Shown here: positions 54,001-59,162 of the stretch, one piece after another | Layout of the letters: the number at the start of each line of letters is the position of its first letter | How positions within the stretch are numbered: position 1 is the stretch's first letter | Assembly (NCBI GenBank): GCA_947247005.1 | Contig: OX365953.1 | Coordinates: forward strand, 28,518,784 to 28,582,783 | Origin: Spisula solida | Taxonomy: Eukaryota; Mollusca; Bivalvia; Venerida; Mactridae | Direction of reading: 5' to 3' | Length of the DNA: 64,000 bases | Translations under genes and position numbers: made by a program | Notes under the pieces: model-generated | Told to the model about the DNA's origin: nothing | Seen by the model: only the letters and a program-made list of their open reading frames with translations | The model's database searches: none

Positions 54001-54503
54001 ACGAGTTAGAAGGTTCCGGAGATTTGGTTCTAGAGCGAGCATTTTGTAAGGAGTTATATGATAAATGGAACGATCCTGAATTCCCTGGAGGTGGGCCCCC
54101 ACCATTACATCCTGAAGATGATATCAACTGGGAGGTATGTAACTATATGTTGCACAGAGCTAAGGAATCGTGTGCCACTGGTGCTGGAGACACTTCACAG
54201 AACGTTGCATTATGTGAACTAGTTGAAAACTTAGAAGTTTCGTTGTTAAATACAAGACACAAGAGACATAAGCATCACGAGTTGATAGATGACGAAGAAA
54301 TGTTAAATGATGAACATTATGCCACTGGTAACGGTGAAATGTCTGACATCTCATTTGATGAGACAGAGATTGAACATATAGATAAAGTTGAAATAGAACC
54401 TATTGCCATGGCGTATGAAAGTAGATCAAGGTCAGCCGCCACTGTAAGTGCGCTGTCCATGGCAATAACATTCGCTTGTTTCTTCATAACATTGATACTC
54501 TAA
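8922..54503 (+). CDS. Gene B: secreted/GPI-type EMI-collagen-LDLa mosaic protein (804 aa, 13 coding exons)
   Basis: Exons 8922-9049, 34272-34337, 36655-36731, 37556-37617, 38226-38937, 40836-40879, 42105-42177, 42865-42990, 43779-43907, 44446-44562, 49458-49580, 50208-50324, 53863-54503 total 2415 nt with no internal stop. Predicted protein: signal peptide 1-28; compact EMI-like domain about 43-90 with seven Cys and the CCPGYDG signature; Cys pair and heptad-like segment 92-119; collagen 146-343 (66 triplets, one imperfect); coiled coil 350-383; LDLa modules at about 389-429, 431-472, 474-511, 513-552, 554-591; Ser/Thr/Pro linker 592-640; four-Cys region 653-709; RHKR 723-726; acidic stalk; hydrophobic C-terminus 783-804 with no cytosolic tail. 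Known: EMI, collagen and coiled-coil units trimerise in EMILIN/COL26-type proteins, and LDLa modules bind ligands with calcium. Inference: a trimeric matrix or cell-surface receptor. Extra exons in the 25-kb first intron cannot be excluded. Confidence 0.82.
9125..9180 (+). mobile_element. tRNA-like SINE fragment
   Basis: A-box-like tggcgcagtag and B-box GGGTTCGAATCCC; no intact tRNA fold. Confidence 0.4.
9234..9343. repeat. Inverted-repeat element
   Basis: Arms acaggctcacggtgcggttt and aaaaccgcaccgagagcctg, with about 30 bp between the extended arms. Confidence 0.75.
9451..9735. mobile_element. Long-arm palindromic MITE, copy 1
   Basis: Arms of about 110 bp: gcacatggtttcaaatcatc against gatgatttgaaaccatgtgc, and agagaaggttgtgcagtggc against its complement. 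The core tgacgtcatatccgttgcgg is shared with the element at 45.6 kb. A tRNA-like B-box (gggttcgaatcccgatatag) follows at 9741-9765. Confidence 0.8.
10509..10702. mobile_element. MITE 'CCTAGGTCCCACT' family, copy 2 (complete)
   Basis: TIRs agcctaggtcccacta and tgggacctaggctt enclose about 195 bp with 'catcgggag' and 'gaagttatgagacaatttgt'. Confidence 0.75.
10703..11877. other. Intron sequence, nothing recognised
   Basis: AT-rich gene B intron 1 sequence. An 84-codon ORF at 11370-11624 has no domain pattern and no splice support, so it is not called. Confidence 0.5.
11880..16092. repeat. 26-bp satellite array with higher-order structure, about 4.2 kb
   Basis: Unit caagtaaatgtcaggaatct + tgtatc, roughly 160 copies with ordered variants (gggaatcttg, ggaatcaggt, tctggaataagg). 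Higher orders are visible: a five-unit (about 130 bp) block repeats three times at about 13280-13670 and twice at about 14170-14420, and larger segments recur about 765 bp apart (for example caggaagcttgtatcc near 13.71 and 14.47 kb). Confidence 0.95.
16640..16800. mobile_element. Partial copy of the 'cttccggttatcgcaata' foldback MITE
   Basis: Repeats 'gtactcattattg' and 'aattcaacgtgtactcatta' and ends gcgataaccggaagttgact, as in the full copy at 26.64-27.04 kb. Confidence 0.55.
17105..17400. mobile_element. Two MITE-like fragments
   Basis: 17112-17255 is an internally inverted partial copy of the 'cgctggcttaRaatgagaag' family. 17240-17400 (gagaaaaggYaRtgaaaacc ... aagtgactgacctgatta) matches 34064-34225 and, more weakly, 16840-16950. 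Confidence 0.55.
17716..17835 (-). mobile_element. 3' end of a non-LTR retroelement with pentanucleotide tail
   Basis: Read on the minus strand: gcctggtttcaataaagttc followed by (tgttc)n. This is the usual 3' signature of molluscan LINE or SINE copies. Confidence 0.6.
18140..18290. mobile_element. Short copy of the 'AGGTGAGCTAAAAA' bivalve repeat
   Basis: tttttagctcacctgagcac on one side and ggtgagcgacatagggtcaa ... ccctcttgcttg on the other, matching the ends of the 22.9-24.0 kb element in reverse. Confidence 0.6.
18291..20007. other. Intron sequence; one hairpin and one direct repeat
   Basis: Hairpin ctcctatcaagc / gcttgataggag at about 18608-18646. A 45-bp direct repeat (ttttctatgcacatttactt ...) at about 19454-19497 and 19871-19915. 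No coding signal recognised. Confidence 0.5.
20008..21045. repeat. 41-bp minisatellite, about 25 copies
   Basis: Unit tcattggtcaatattgactt + accttctagcatagtgagctc, with an 82-bp dimer (alternating 'gttgtctttagaatag' and 'ttaccttctatcatag') between about 20.55 and 20.96 kb. Related array at 52.15 kb. Confidence 0.95.
21176..21752. mobile_element. 'CCCTACCGGTTTT' bivalve repeat element
   Basis: Left tcccctaccggtttttgacc and right ggcttaaaaccggtagggta are inverted. The interior contains (cgtc)n and a tandem duplication of about 180 bp starting gggccaacatccaatggttt. Confidence 0.75.
22885..24035. mobile_element. 'CTCACCTG / AGGTGAGCTAAAAA' bivalve repeat with about 145-bp internal units
   Basis: Starts aacaagagggcccaaagggc and gtcgctcacctg. 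It holds 6-7 tandem units built on gaccttgtgacctagttttt and ttgacctagattttgttg, then (ggac)n near 23.91-23.98 kb, and ends gtgacaggtgagctaaaaat. No ORF. Confidence 0.85.
24036..25090. other. Intron sequence, nothing recognised
   Basis: Short ORFs on either strand lack domain patterns or codon structure. Confidence 0.5.
25090..25630. repeat. Composite tetranucleotide microsatellite in a 52-bp tandem duplication
   Basis: (TTCG)n about 25247-25274, (GTCG)n about 25275-25436, (TTCG)n about 25438-25562. On both sides lie copies of tcatgaaaacttgtaagaga ... caacgttgcacgtgttt, two before and one after. All long ORFs here are repeat translations. Confidence 0.97.
26641..27040. mobile_element. Foldback MITE, complete copy (about 400 bp)
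   Basis: Ends CAGTGTttaaacgtgtaaac and gttgactggtttataCACTG are inverted. Internal arms 'cttccggYtatYgcaataag' and 'gttgaattgtatag' pair with right-half complements. The middle is also palindromic (cagtgatcggaaatcacaRtt against tgtgatttccgatcaatgta). Confidence 0.8.
27206..27290. repeat. Interspersed repeat shared with 57.96 kb
   Basis: tcgtccatttccgtttgtct ... taatgcataaacgccgaggt is close to 57956-58022 (tcggccatttctgtttttct ... caatgcataaaagccgagga). Confidence 0.6.
28005..29895. repeat. 37-bp minisatellite, about 50 copies
   Basis: Unit ggtaggaccaacatgacctc + aagatctgataagctct, with variant classes (gtaggactaac, gggcaaacatg, accacaagatc) grouped in blocks. Confidence 0.97.
30080..30300 (+). 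mobile_element. tRNA-derived SINE-like element
   Basis: A-box-like tgacctagcagtagg, B-box-like gagtttgattccc, then a body with ttctcggggcgagaatt and ggtataaatgggtacttgag. No intact tRNA. Confidence 0.5.
30420..30770. repeat. Interspersed repeat with internal 45-bp units, copy 1
   Basis: Units aaaacatacaaggcacaatg + cccaactgaaccaagggagcacag, 4-5 copies. It is followed by 'aagtccaagctg' and 'ttagtttcagcaatcaaaaa'. The same order is seen at 37140-37400. Confidence 0.75.
31790..33130. mobile_element. Inverted pair of a repeat plus a nested 'ggtattca' MITE
   Basis: 31870-32050 (cataagcgggaagtatcacg ... ctcgag) recurs inverted at 32940-33125 (ctcgagcgccttcgtgatac ... gcttatgaaac) and again at about 41095-41345. 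Between them, 32118-32272 is a palindromic MITE (ggtattcattattgacctta against tcaatattgaataccacc). Confidence 0.6.
34064..34225. mobile_element. MITE-like copy shared with 17.24 kb, just upstream of gene B exon 2
   Basis: gagaaaaaggcattgaaaac ... caattgactgacctgattaa parallels 17240-17400. It ends about 45 bp before the exon 2 acceptor. Confidence 0.6.
34272..34337 (+). CDS. Gene B exon 2 (first half of EMI-like domain)
   Basis: 66 nt between acceptor tatattttcag and donor AAAAAG|GTATCG, phase 2-2. In the spliced frame it reads [20 protein letters not shown] then KR, giving three Cys and two Trp that complete the Cys set of the next exon. A longer unspliced ORF in a different frame overlaps here and is spurious. 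Confidence 0.75.
35160..36575. repeat. 33-bp minisatellite, about 40 copies, ending about 80 bp before gene B exon 3
   Basis: Unit ttcatataccggctgttccg + tcgtgtaactttg. Because 33 is a multiple of 3, long pseudo-ORFs (11-residue period) are open on both strands. A 230-bp segment (about 35.94-36.11 kb) recurs at about 36.17-36.36 kb, including the 'gtgaattgaatgttccgtca' variant. Confidence 0.97.
36655..36731 (+). CDS. Gene B exon 3 (second half of EMI-like domain)
   Basis: Acceptor ttttttatag, donor AAAAAG|GTGAGT, phase 2 to 1. Encodes [20 protein letters not shown] then PKCEK; the W-x-CCPGY-x-G-x-x-C ending is the hallmark of EMI domains. The other two frames contain stops. A 33-bp tandem array ends about 80 bp upstream of this acceptor. 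Confidence 0.88.
36880..37400. mobile_element. 'cacgaaat' MITE followed by interspersed repeat copy 2
   Basis: 36880-37090 matches 7545-7768. 37140-37400 matches 30420-30770 but with fewer internal units. Lies in gene B intron 3. Confidence 0.65.
37556..37617 (+). CDS. Gene B exon 4 (Cys pair and coiled-coil start)
   Basis: Acceptor cctttatttcag, donor GGCAAG|GTTAGA, phase 1 to 0. Encodes [21 protein letters not shown]. The spacing of V, I, I, V, I and Y suggests a short coiled coil that continues into exon 5. Confidence 0.8.
38226..38937 (+). CDS. Gene B exon 5 (collagen triple-helix domain)
   Basis: 712 nt after acceptor gtatatttcag, ending ACTAAAG|GTTATT, phase 0 to 1. Begins [12 protein letters not shown], then ECTCPAG and 66 Gly-X-Y triplets (residues 146-343) in one exon, ending GGITK. 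Many GRPG, GQKG, GERG and GEPG triplets. One flaw: triplet 34 starts with Ser instead of Gly (GSA-SAK-GDA). Retention of the following intron would add a non-collagenous tail and a stop at 39074. Confidence 0.95.
38938..40835. other. Gene B intron 5 with SINE and MITE relics
   Basis: Holds a minus-strand tRNA-Leu-like relic (39949-40032) and a 'ggtattca'-type MITE (40374-40507, gataaggacaaccaatcaga ... ttggctatccttatcatcca) matching 32118-32272. No further exon recognised. Confidence 0.55.
39949..40032 (-). mobile_element. tRNA-Leu-like SINE head
   Basis: On the minus strand GTCGGGATGGTCCTGACGGT and AAAGCGCCAGA resemble a tRNA-Leu 5' half, and CAGGGTTCGAATCCCACCAA is a good T-arm/B-box. It is followed by a T/C-rich tail. 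The anticodon arm is not convincing, so a SINE or pseudogene rather than a tRNA gene. Confidence 0.5.
40836..40879 (+). CDS. Gene B exon 6 (44-nt coiled-coil exon)
   Basis: Acceptor aatatgatttcag, donor GATCCAG|GTGGGG, phase 1 to 0. Encodes [15 protein letters not shown], which joins in phase to the next exon. Its acceptance rests on exact phase complementarity (44+73 = 117 nt) and the continuous heptad pattern across the junction. Confidence 0.65.
41095..41345. repeat. Third copy of the 31.87/32.95-kb repeat
   Basis: gatcctgacctttacgcata, accacgagtaaatcgtgaaa and catcgagcgtctttgtgata match the order in 32945-33125. Confidence 0.6.
41555..41715. mobile_element. Head-to-head tRNA-like foldback
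   Basis: A plus-strand B-box region (gtttcgggttcgatccatgg) faces a minus-strand one (tttcgggttcgattcgagc) with an A-box-like cctagtggtagag near 41700. The arms around tttcgRgtg also pair. Confidence 0.5.
42105..42177 (+). CDS. Gene B exon 7 (coiled coil after the collagen)
   Basis: Acceptor aacctgtattgtag, donor ATAGCAG|GTAAGA, phase 0 to 1. Encodes [20 protein letters not shown] then NGIAG. Only this frame is open. L, I, V, V and L recur at a/d-like spacing and the segment ends with a Cys that could cross-link chains. Confidence 0.72.
42477..42645. repeat. Near-perfect 70-bp inverted repeat (hairpin), gene B intron 7
   Basis: Left arm taaatttaaaatatcttctt ... gatctattctcagttca and its complement on the right differ at about one position over about 68 bp, with a loop of about 30 bp. 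A direct repeat (ttacaacacagtacata...tttttgcgattct) flanks it at 42188-42250 and 42648-42715. Confidence 0.9.
42705..42812. repeat. Interspersed repeat shared with 4.97-5.09 kb
   Basis: aaactaacatacYRtattYR ... tcctaactggactgtacac is common to both loci. Confidence 0.6.
42865..42990 (+). CDS. Gene B exon 8 (LDLa module 1)
   Basis: Symmetric phase 1-1, acceptor ctttattaccag, donor AGTGCG|GTATGT. Shows the LDLa core [20 protein letters not shown]. It has eight Cys instead of the usual six: one extra in GCRFNC and one in CSCGMC, which may form an additional disulfide. Gln replaces the Asp usually found before the fifth canonical Cys. Confidence 0.92.
43779..43907 (+). CDS. Gene B exon 9 (LDLa module 2)
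   Basis: Symmetric phase 1-1, acceptor cttatatttacag, donor AGTGATC|GTAAGT. Six Cys: [28 protein letters not shown]. Asn replaces Asp in the usual CDG, leaving most calcium ligands. A 44-bp tandem array starts about 10 bp after the donor. Confidence 0.93.
43915..44225. repeat. 44-bp minisatellite, 7 copies, starting next to LDLa exon 9
   Basis: Unit gttgctatggtaaccgtcat + tttgtttatataataatttgattc; copies begin at 43921, 43965, 44009, 44053, 44097, 44141 and 44185. Confidence 0.95.
44360..44445 (+). repeat. Tandem duplication of the exon 10 splice acceptor
   Basis: Two copies, 42 bp apart, of caccaaaaccaactgtacat + tttagctataaact. Each carries a usable AG and the frame between them is open. 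Confidence 0.8.
44446..44562 (+). CDS. Gene B exon 10 (LDLa module 3)
   Basis: Symmetric phase 1-1, acceptor ctacattttag, donor AATTGTG|GTAAAT. Six Cys with canonical [17 protein letters not shown]. An in-frame duplicate acceptor lies 42 nt upstream (AG at 44402-44403). Its use would add 14 residues (roughly [14 protein letters not shown]) with no stop. Confidence 0.93.
45403..45872. mobile_element. MITE nested inside another MITE
   Basis: Outer arms actgtttatcaaagc ... gttcaaatttaaattct and aatttaaatttgaacgttta ... ttgaataaacagt. Inner element 45564-45804 has arms ggcatttggtttcaactcgc and gagttgaaaccaaatgcc, plus tgatttgtcctagtcact. The inner core (tgacgtcatatccgttgcgg) equals that of the 9.45-kb element. 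The outer type recurs at about 58352-58612. Confidence 0.75.
46710..47900. repeat. 43-bp minisatellite, about 25 copies
   Basis: Unit tttacattctgtgtttattt + ctataatcggatattggcaaatg. It is regular at 46.75-47.21 kb and degenerate after that. In gene B intron 10. Confidence 0.93.
47901..49457. other. Intron sequence, nothing recognised
   Basis: Searched by eye for further LDLa cysteine patterns (CDG..DC.D.SDE) and found none. Confidence 0.5.
49458..49580 (+). CDS. Gene B exon 11 (LDLa module 4)
   Basis: Symmetric phase 1-1, acceptor gtttatttag, donor AGTACAG|GTAAAA. Six Cys: [20 protein letters not shown] then [14 protein letters not shown] and IC. Follows a 4.9-kb intron dominated by a 43-bp array and a nested MITE. 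Confidence 0.93.
50208..50324 (+). CDS. Gene B exon 12 (LDLa module 5)
   Basis: Symmetric phase 1-1, acceptor ccctttacag, donor GTTGTG|GTAAGC. Six Cys: [20 protein letters not shown] then [17 protein letters not shown]. The CDG is replaced by CDE, so calcium affinity may differ from module 3. Confidence 0.93.
51274..51523. mobile_element. MITE 'TATATCGCTGGCTTAGAA' family, copy 2
   Basis: Full-length match to 383-635 with inverted ends (ctatatcgctggcttagaat against cattctaatctagctatat). Confidence 0.75.
52150..52530. repeat. Second array related to the 41-bp minisatellite
   Basis: About 9 divergent units (cattggtcaatattgacaca + ttctggcatagtgagct) with the same core as 20008-21045. Confidence 0.85.
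52724..53329. mobile_element. TIR MITE, about 606 bp, TA-flanked
   Basis: TIR CACTCAGGGACTTAATAAAC and its complement gtttatttagtccctgagtg, each bordered by TA, as in Tc1/mariner-type insertions. No transposase. Confidence 0.8.
53863..54503 (+). CDS. Gene B terminal exon (mucin-like linker, Cys4 region, furin site, GPI-type tail)
   Basis: Acceptor tcacgtttacag ends at 53862; phase 1 start, stop TAA at 54501-54503. Residues 592-640 are rich in T, S and P ([13 protein letters not shown]). C653, C684, C695 and C709 form a small unrecognised Cys region with [18 protein letters not shown] (723-726) matches the furin R-X-K-R consensus and runs into a His-rich patch. An acidic stalk leads to [20 protein letters not shown] and ITLIL at the very end, typical of a GPI attachment signal. 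A single-pass anchor with no cytoplasmic tail is the alternative. The longer upstream ORF start (53739) is intron. Confidence 0.88.
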
Positions 54504-54744
54504 AGTTTTGGAGATTTTGAAGGTTCAAGGTCCATATTCACAAAACAGCTTTTCCTGCAAGAAACAAGCCGGTGTAATAATTTTCTTACATTTTTACGAA
54601 AACCTGTTAAACATTACCAAAGATGATTTTCTCTACATGTTGATCGCTATGAAAATATGGTTCGACTATTGCTGTCGGGGAAGATATTTTGAGATTATTT
54701 TCATTTCTAAGCGATAATCGTAAGTCTAAGATAATTTCTTTTCA

Positions 54745-54750
54745 AATAAA
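54745..54750 (+). promoter_or_regulatory. Poly(A) signal of gene B
   Basis: AATAAA 242 nt after the gene B stop, before the 55.26-kb minisatellite. Confidence 0.55.
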
Positions 54751-55261
54751 TCTAAAAGTGTTTGTGAATACGGTCGCTGGATGTTCGAATCGTTTGGTCG
54801 GTTATAGGGTCTTCGTAGATCTGACATTTATCCATTTAGTGTTCTGTTGTAAATATTATTTGTAATATCACATTGTAATACTATGTACTACGTCAGGCGT
54901 ACTAGTTGTATGCGAAGATGTACTCTGTATTGTTTATACTTCAGTAGAAGCTGAATTCATAGCTGATGAATCGTCTGTATTTTGTTCACAGATGTATGTT
55001 TGATGTAGGTGTATTCTGAACTGTTTATATACGTATATAACTATATATCAATTACTGTGTAGAAGCTGTTGGATTCTTGTGCGGTCTGTTCACGAATGTT
55101 TGTTTTAATTTTGGCTACACGTGTATTGTGTATAATATCATTTACCGGTGATGCCTGGGGTTGCATTAATTCTATACTCACAGTCTGGTCTCGTTCATTG
55201 GAAGATTTTTTCATCCAAATAACCTGAGTCATACTATCGAAATCAATATACATTGACATCA

Positions 55262-56458
55262 GTTAACTCCCTTGGTATAATTACATTGACAGTAGTTAAC
55301 TCCCTTGATATAACTACATTGACAGTAGTTAACTCCCTTGGTACAACTACATTGACAACTACATTGACAGTACTTAACCCCTTTAATAAACTCCCTTGAT
55401 ATAATTACATTAACAGAAGTTAACTCCCTTGATATAACTACATTGACGGCAGTTAACTCCTTTCATACAACCACGTTAATGGTAGTTGGCTGCCTTTGTA
55501 TAACTGCATTGACGGTAGTTAACTCCTTTCATACAACCACGTTAATGGTAGTTAACTCCCTTTGTATAACTGCATTGACGGTAGTTAACTCCCTTGTTAT
55601 AACCACATTGACGTTAGTTACCTCCCTTGTTATAACCACATTGACGGTAGTTACCTCCCTTGGTATAACTATATTGACGTAAGTTAACTCCCTTGGTATA
55701 ACTACATTGACGTCAGTTAACTCCCTTGTTATAACTACATTGACGGTAGTTAACTCCCTTGGTATAACTACATTGACAGTAGTTGGCTGCCTTTGTATAA
55801 CTACATTGACGGTAGTTAACTCCCTTGTTATAACTACATTGACAGTAGTTGGCTCCCTTTGTATAACTACATTGACGGTAGTTAACTCCCTTGTTATAAC
55901 TACATTGACGATAGTTACCTCCCTTAGTATAACAGCAGCCTCTGTAGTTAACTCCCTTGATATAAGTACATTGACGGTAGTTACCTCCCTTGATATAAGT
56001 ACATTGACGGTAGTTAACTCCCTTGATATAAGTACATTGACGGTAGTTAACTCCCTTGATATAAGTACATTGACGGTAGTTAACTTCCTTGTTATAAGTA
56101 CATTGACGGTAGTTAACTCCCTTGATATAACCACATTGACGGTGGTTAACTCCCTTGATATAAGTACATTGATGGTAGTTAACTCCCTTGATATAACTAC
56201 ATTGCCGGTAGTTAACTCCCTTGATATAAGTACATTGACGGTAGTTAACTCCCTTGATATAAGTACATTGACGGTAGTTACCTCCCTTAGTATAACAGCA
56301 GCCTCGGTAGTTAAACTCCCTTGTTATAAGTACATTGACGGTAGTTACCTCCCTTAGTATAACAGCAGCCTCGGTAGTTAACTCCCTTGATATAACTACA
56401 TGGACGGTAGATACCTCCCTTAGTATAACAGCAGCCTCGGTAGTTAACTCGTGCGTAC
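55262..56458. repeat. 33-bp minisatellite, about 36 copies, downstream of gene B
   Basis: Unit ttaactcccttgatataact + acattgacggtag. It is open on both strands (up to 216 and 201 codons) only because of its period. A 'cctcccttagtataacagca' variant recurs near the end, at 55.92, 56.28, 56.35 and 56.41 kb. Confidence 0.97.
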
Positions 56459-58026
56459 ACTAGTTACATATTTTATACATTACTAACTGTAATATCGTGC
56501 AATTATTACATACCAGTATTATTGCTTTTTATATATACATGTACATTTCTTTGTTTTGATAGAAAGTTTTATAAATTATCTGCTTAAAAGTAAAACATGT
56601 ATTTCAAAATAAAAGTATATATGCAAGTTTGTTCTGTTTAATCAATATAGGTGGACTGTGCCTGTGAGTGTGTTCCGTAGCCTAGCCCTGTCCTTTTCAA
56701 AGAACACACCGTTCAATCCGATACCACGTAGTCGTTGTTGTCATCTCTACTGTTTTTTCTGACTACGTGTTTATCTTTTCTGATCATCAGCTGACTACGA
56801 GGTTCTCAAACATATTGCACCGTGTCCAGTTTGTACTCGAGTATCTCAGCGAAATAGGGGAATACAACGGTGAGATTCGATTCTGCATATAAACGGGGGT
56901 TGAATTTTGTTATGTACTAAGTGAAAGAGTTCGATTTTGTTTAAAAATACCTTTTGGGTCGTCGAAATTTCAAACAATGCGCTTTTCTTGAAAAACTGCA
57001 CACATTTTCTGTGATTTCTCCCTCAATAAAACACGATTTTGCTCAAAAGTTTGTGTACTGATTACCCCTTTCAACAGCGATTAAATGTGAATATTTTGTT
57101 TTGTTCGGTTCCTGCAAAATTAATATAAATACAGTATGTACTTTCGCTAGAAATGCACGCGACGTTCGCTGCCAACTGACTACGCTGTACCAACCGACTA
57201 CGTGGTATCGGGTTGAACAATGTGAAGAAGCTCAATACAAAGACATGGTACGTGCAGTGTCAGTATGTTCTAGTTAAAATACCGACAGTGTTCATATATA
57301 CTAGTACATAGGACACTTCCCTCATTTTTAAAATAGATGATTTATATGAGAGTTGTTCATTTAATACCCGGACTATATCGTCAAAGCTCTTGATGGTGGT
57401 GTGATTAAAAATTTGCCACTCGCCAATTTCCTTAACTGGCAGATGATGTTTTCAGCAAGTGTTAAATTTTCAAGTTCCACAAAGAAAGAAGAACCTCTTA
57501 TTCAATTTCCGTGACTTTCACGGATTTTTCATCCAGTTTTCTGTAAAATTTGATAATAATATCCAAGATATTCTATATGGAATTCCGTGATTTTACACAC
57601 ATTTTCCTAAAAGGTCCGTGTTTTGTAAGCTATTTTAATGAATTTCCATAATCTGTGAGTTCCGACATTTCCGTGTTTTGTTTACCTCCTTGGTTCAGAA
57701 CGAACAAACACACCCCCAATGGAGGCACACGAACCTCTGTTGGTGAAATAATGGTGAAGGGAACATATACATTCCAGTATGTGCAAAACTGCAATACTAG
57801 ATAAATCCAGAACTAAAGTACTTGGTTCGGGCCAATTCAAGACGGGCCGTTCCTCTGTGGTCCATGTACAGCACCTTCTAGCATAATAGGCCGCCTTCAC
57901 AGAGGCATTTTCTACCTTGCTGGTCAGCAATCCGTTCCCCATTTAATCAATCATGAAGGCTCGGCCATTTCTGTTTTTCTCCGCTAAATATACCATTGCA
58001 ATGCATAAAAGCCGAGGAGATCAGGG
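56459..58026. other. Intergenic sequence, nothing coding recognised
   Basis: Between gene B and gene C. It contains the 57956-58022 interspersed repeat and AT-rich sequence; an 86-codon minus ORF has no domain features. Confidence 0.5.
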
Positions 58027-58289
58027 CTGGTATTCACAAAGCATCTTTAGTTAGTGGAAAACTTGAATATTCTGACTTAAGTCAAAACCTTGGACTGCGC
58101 ATATTTCCCTAACATTGAAGATTAACCCATGTTTTCTTAGTGATCATTGTAGCTCTTCATACAATGCTTTAAACCTATGTCACAGTTCAAGAATTTTGAG
58201 TATCTTATTTAGCTGACACACTGAAAAATTTAATGTTTTTAAGAAAATTCTAAGTTTTCTACTAAGATGCTTTATGAATACCAGCCCAG
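58027..58289. mobile_element. Palindromic MITE
   Basis: Arms gggctggtattcacaaagca and tgctttatgaataccagccc, plus inner cttaagtcaaaac-type pairing. Confidence 0.75.
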
Positions 58290-58351
58290 ATTTCCAGAAT
58301 GCCAGTTTCTTCACGCATAACTATACAAGATGCACGACGTGGGATAAGACA

Positions 58352-58612
58352 GGTAATGTATTTTATCAAAGCACTAACGAAAATCTTAAAGTTACGCTCA
58401 AATTGAAATTCTTTATAATACTTTAACATCTGCAAATTGGTGACAGGCATGGTTTGTATGGGTTAAGTAACTGAATCATTATAATTATTGCAGCTCCATT
58501 TACCACCCTTAATACAGTTTGTACAGTTTAATAATAATTGTAAACAAATTATGAAGCATTTAAATTTGATCGTAAGTTTACGTTTTCCGTAAGTTCTTTG
58601 ATAAAACAGTCC
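58352..58612. mobile_element. Second copy of the outer 45.4-kb MITE type
   Basis: Left ttatcaaagcactaacgaaa and right gttctttgataaaacag are inverted; also cttaaagttacgctcaaatt against atttgatcgtaagttt. Confidence 0.55.
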
Positions 58613-58743
58613 CCTGGTTATTTTCGTCTAGTCGTCTAACGATTTCACAGAATGACATTCATCTTGTACGGAAGTAATAACAATTAATAAACACATAAAA
58701 TAGAAATCTTAAAATTTTACTCCATGCGTAATTGAAAGGTTAT

Positions 58744-58980
58744 ACCTAGGTCCCACTGAGCATTTTTTGCCTAATGTAACGTTACTTCCGCTGCAAATTA
58801 ATAAGTGTCGTCGGGGGGCGTCGCAGACAATTTTCTCTAGGTCTATGGGAAGCTTAGTGGAAGTCATGAGACATATTGCATAACAAAGTAAGTGAAGAAA
58901 ATAAGCATTATATTGGATGACATAAAAAACAAATATAGCGGTTGGCATCGAGAGAACACGATGTATTCCCAACGTTATAT
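58744..58980. mobile_element. MITE 'CCTAGGTCCCACT' family, copy 3 (partial)
   Basis: Begins cctaggtcccactgagca and carries 'gaagtcatgagacatattg'; the right end was not found. Confidence 0.55.
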
Positions 58981-59162
58981 CTCAGCCCCATTACCTCGCG
59001 GATGTATTCTCGATGGAAATAAGGAGCTTCTGTAGTGGGTGAACACTCATTGCGACAACCCTTGCTTGGCGCTCAGCATAGTTAGCTCCAGGTAACTGCT
59101 GGTTCTCCCCGGTGTCAGGATATGACTGACAAAAAATTACCAGTGGAACATATAAAATAAAA

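Noticed and set aside
55443..56357. ORFs of 216 (+) and 201 (-) codons with 11-residue repeats
   Set aside because: A 33-bp tandem repeat without stops in either direction; no signal peptide or unique flank, and it sits in the 3' flank of gene B.
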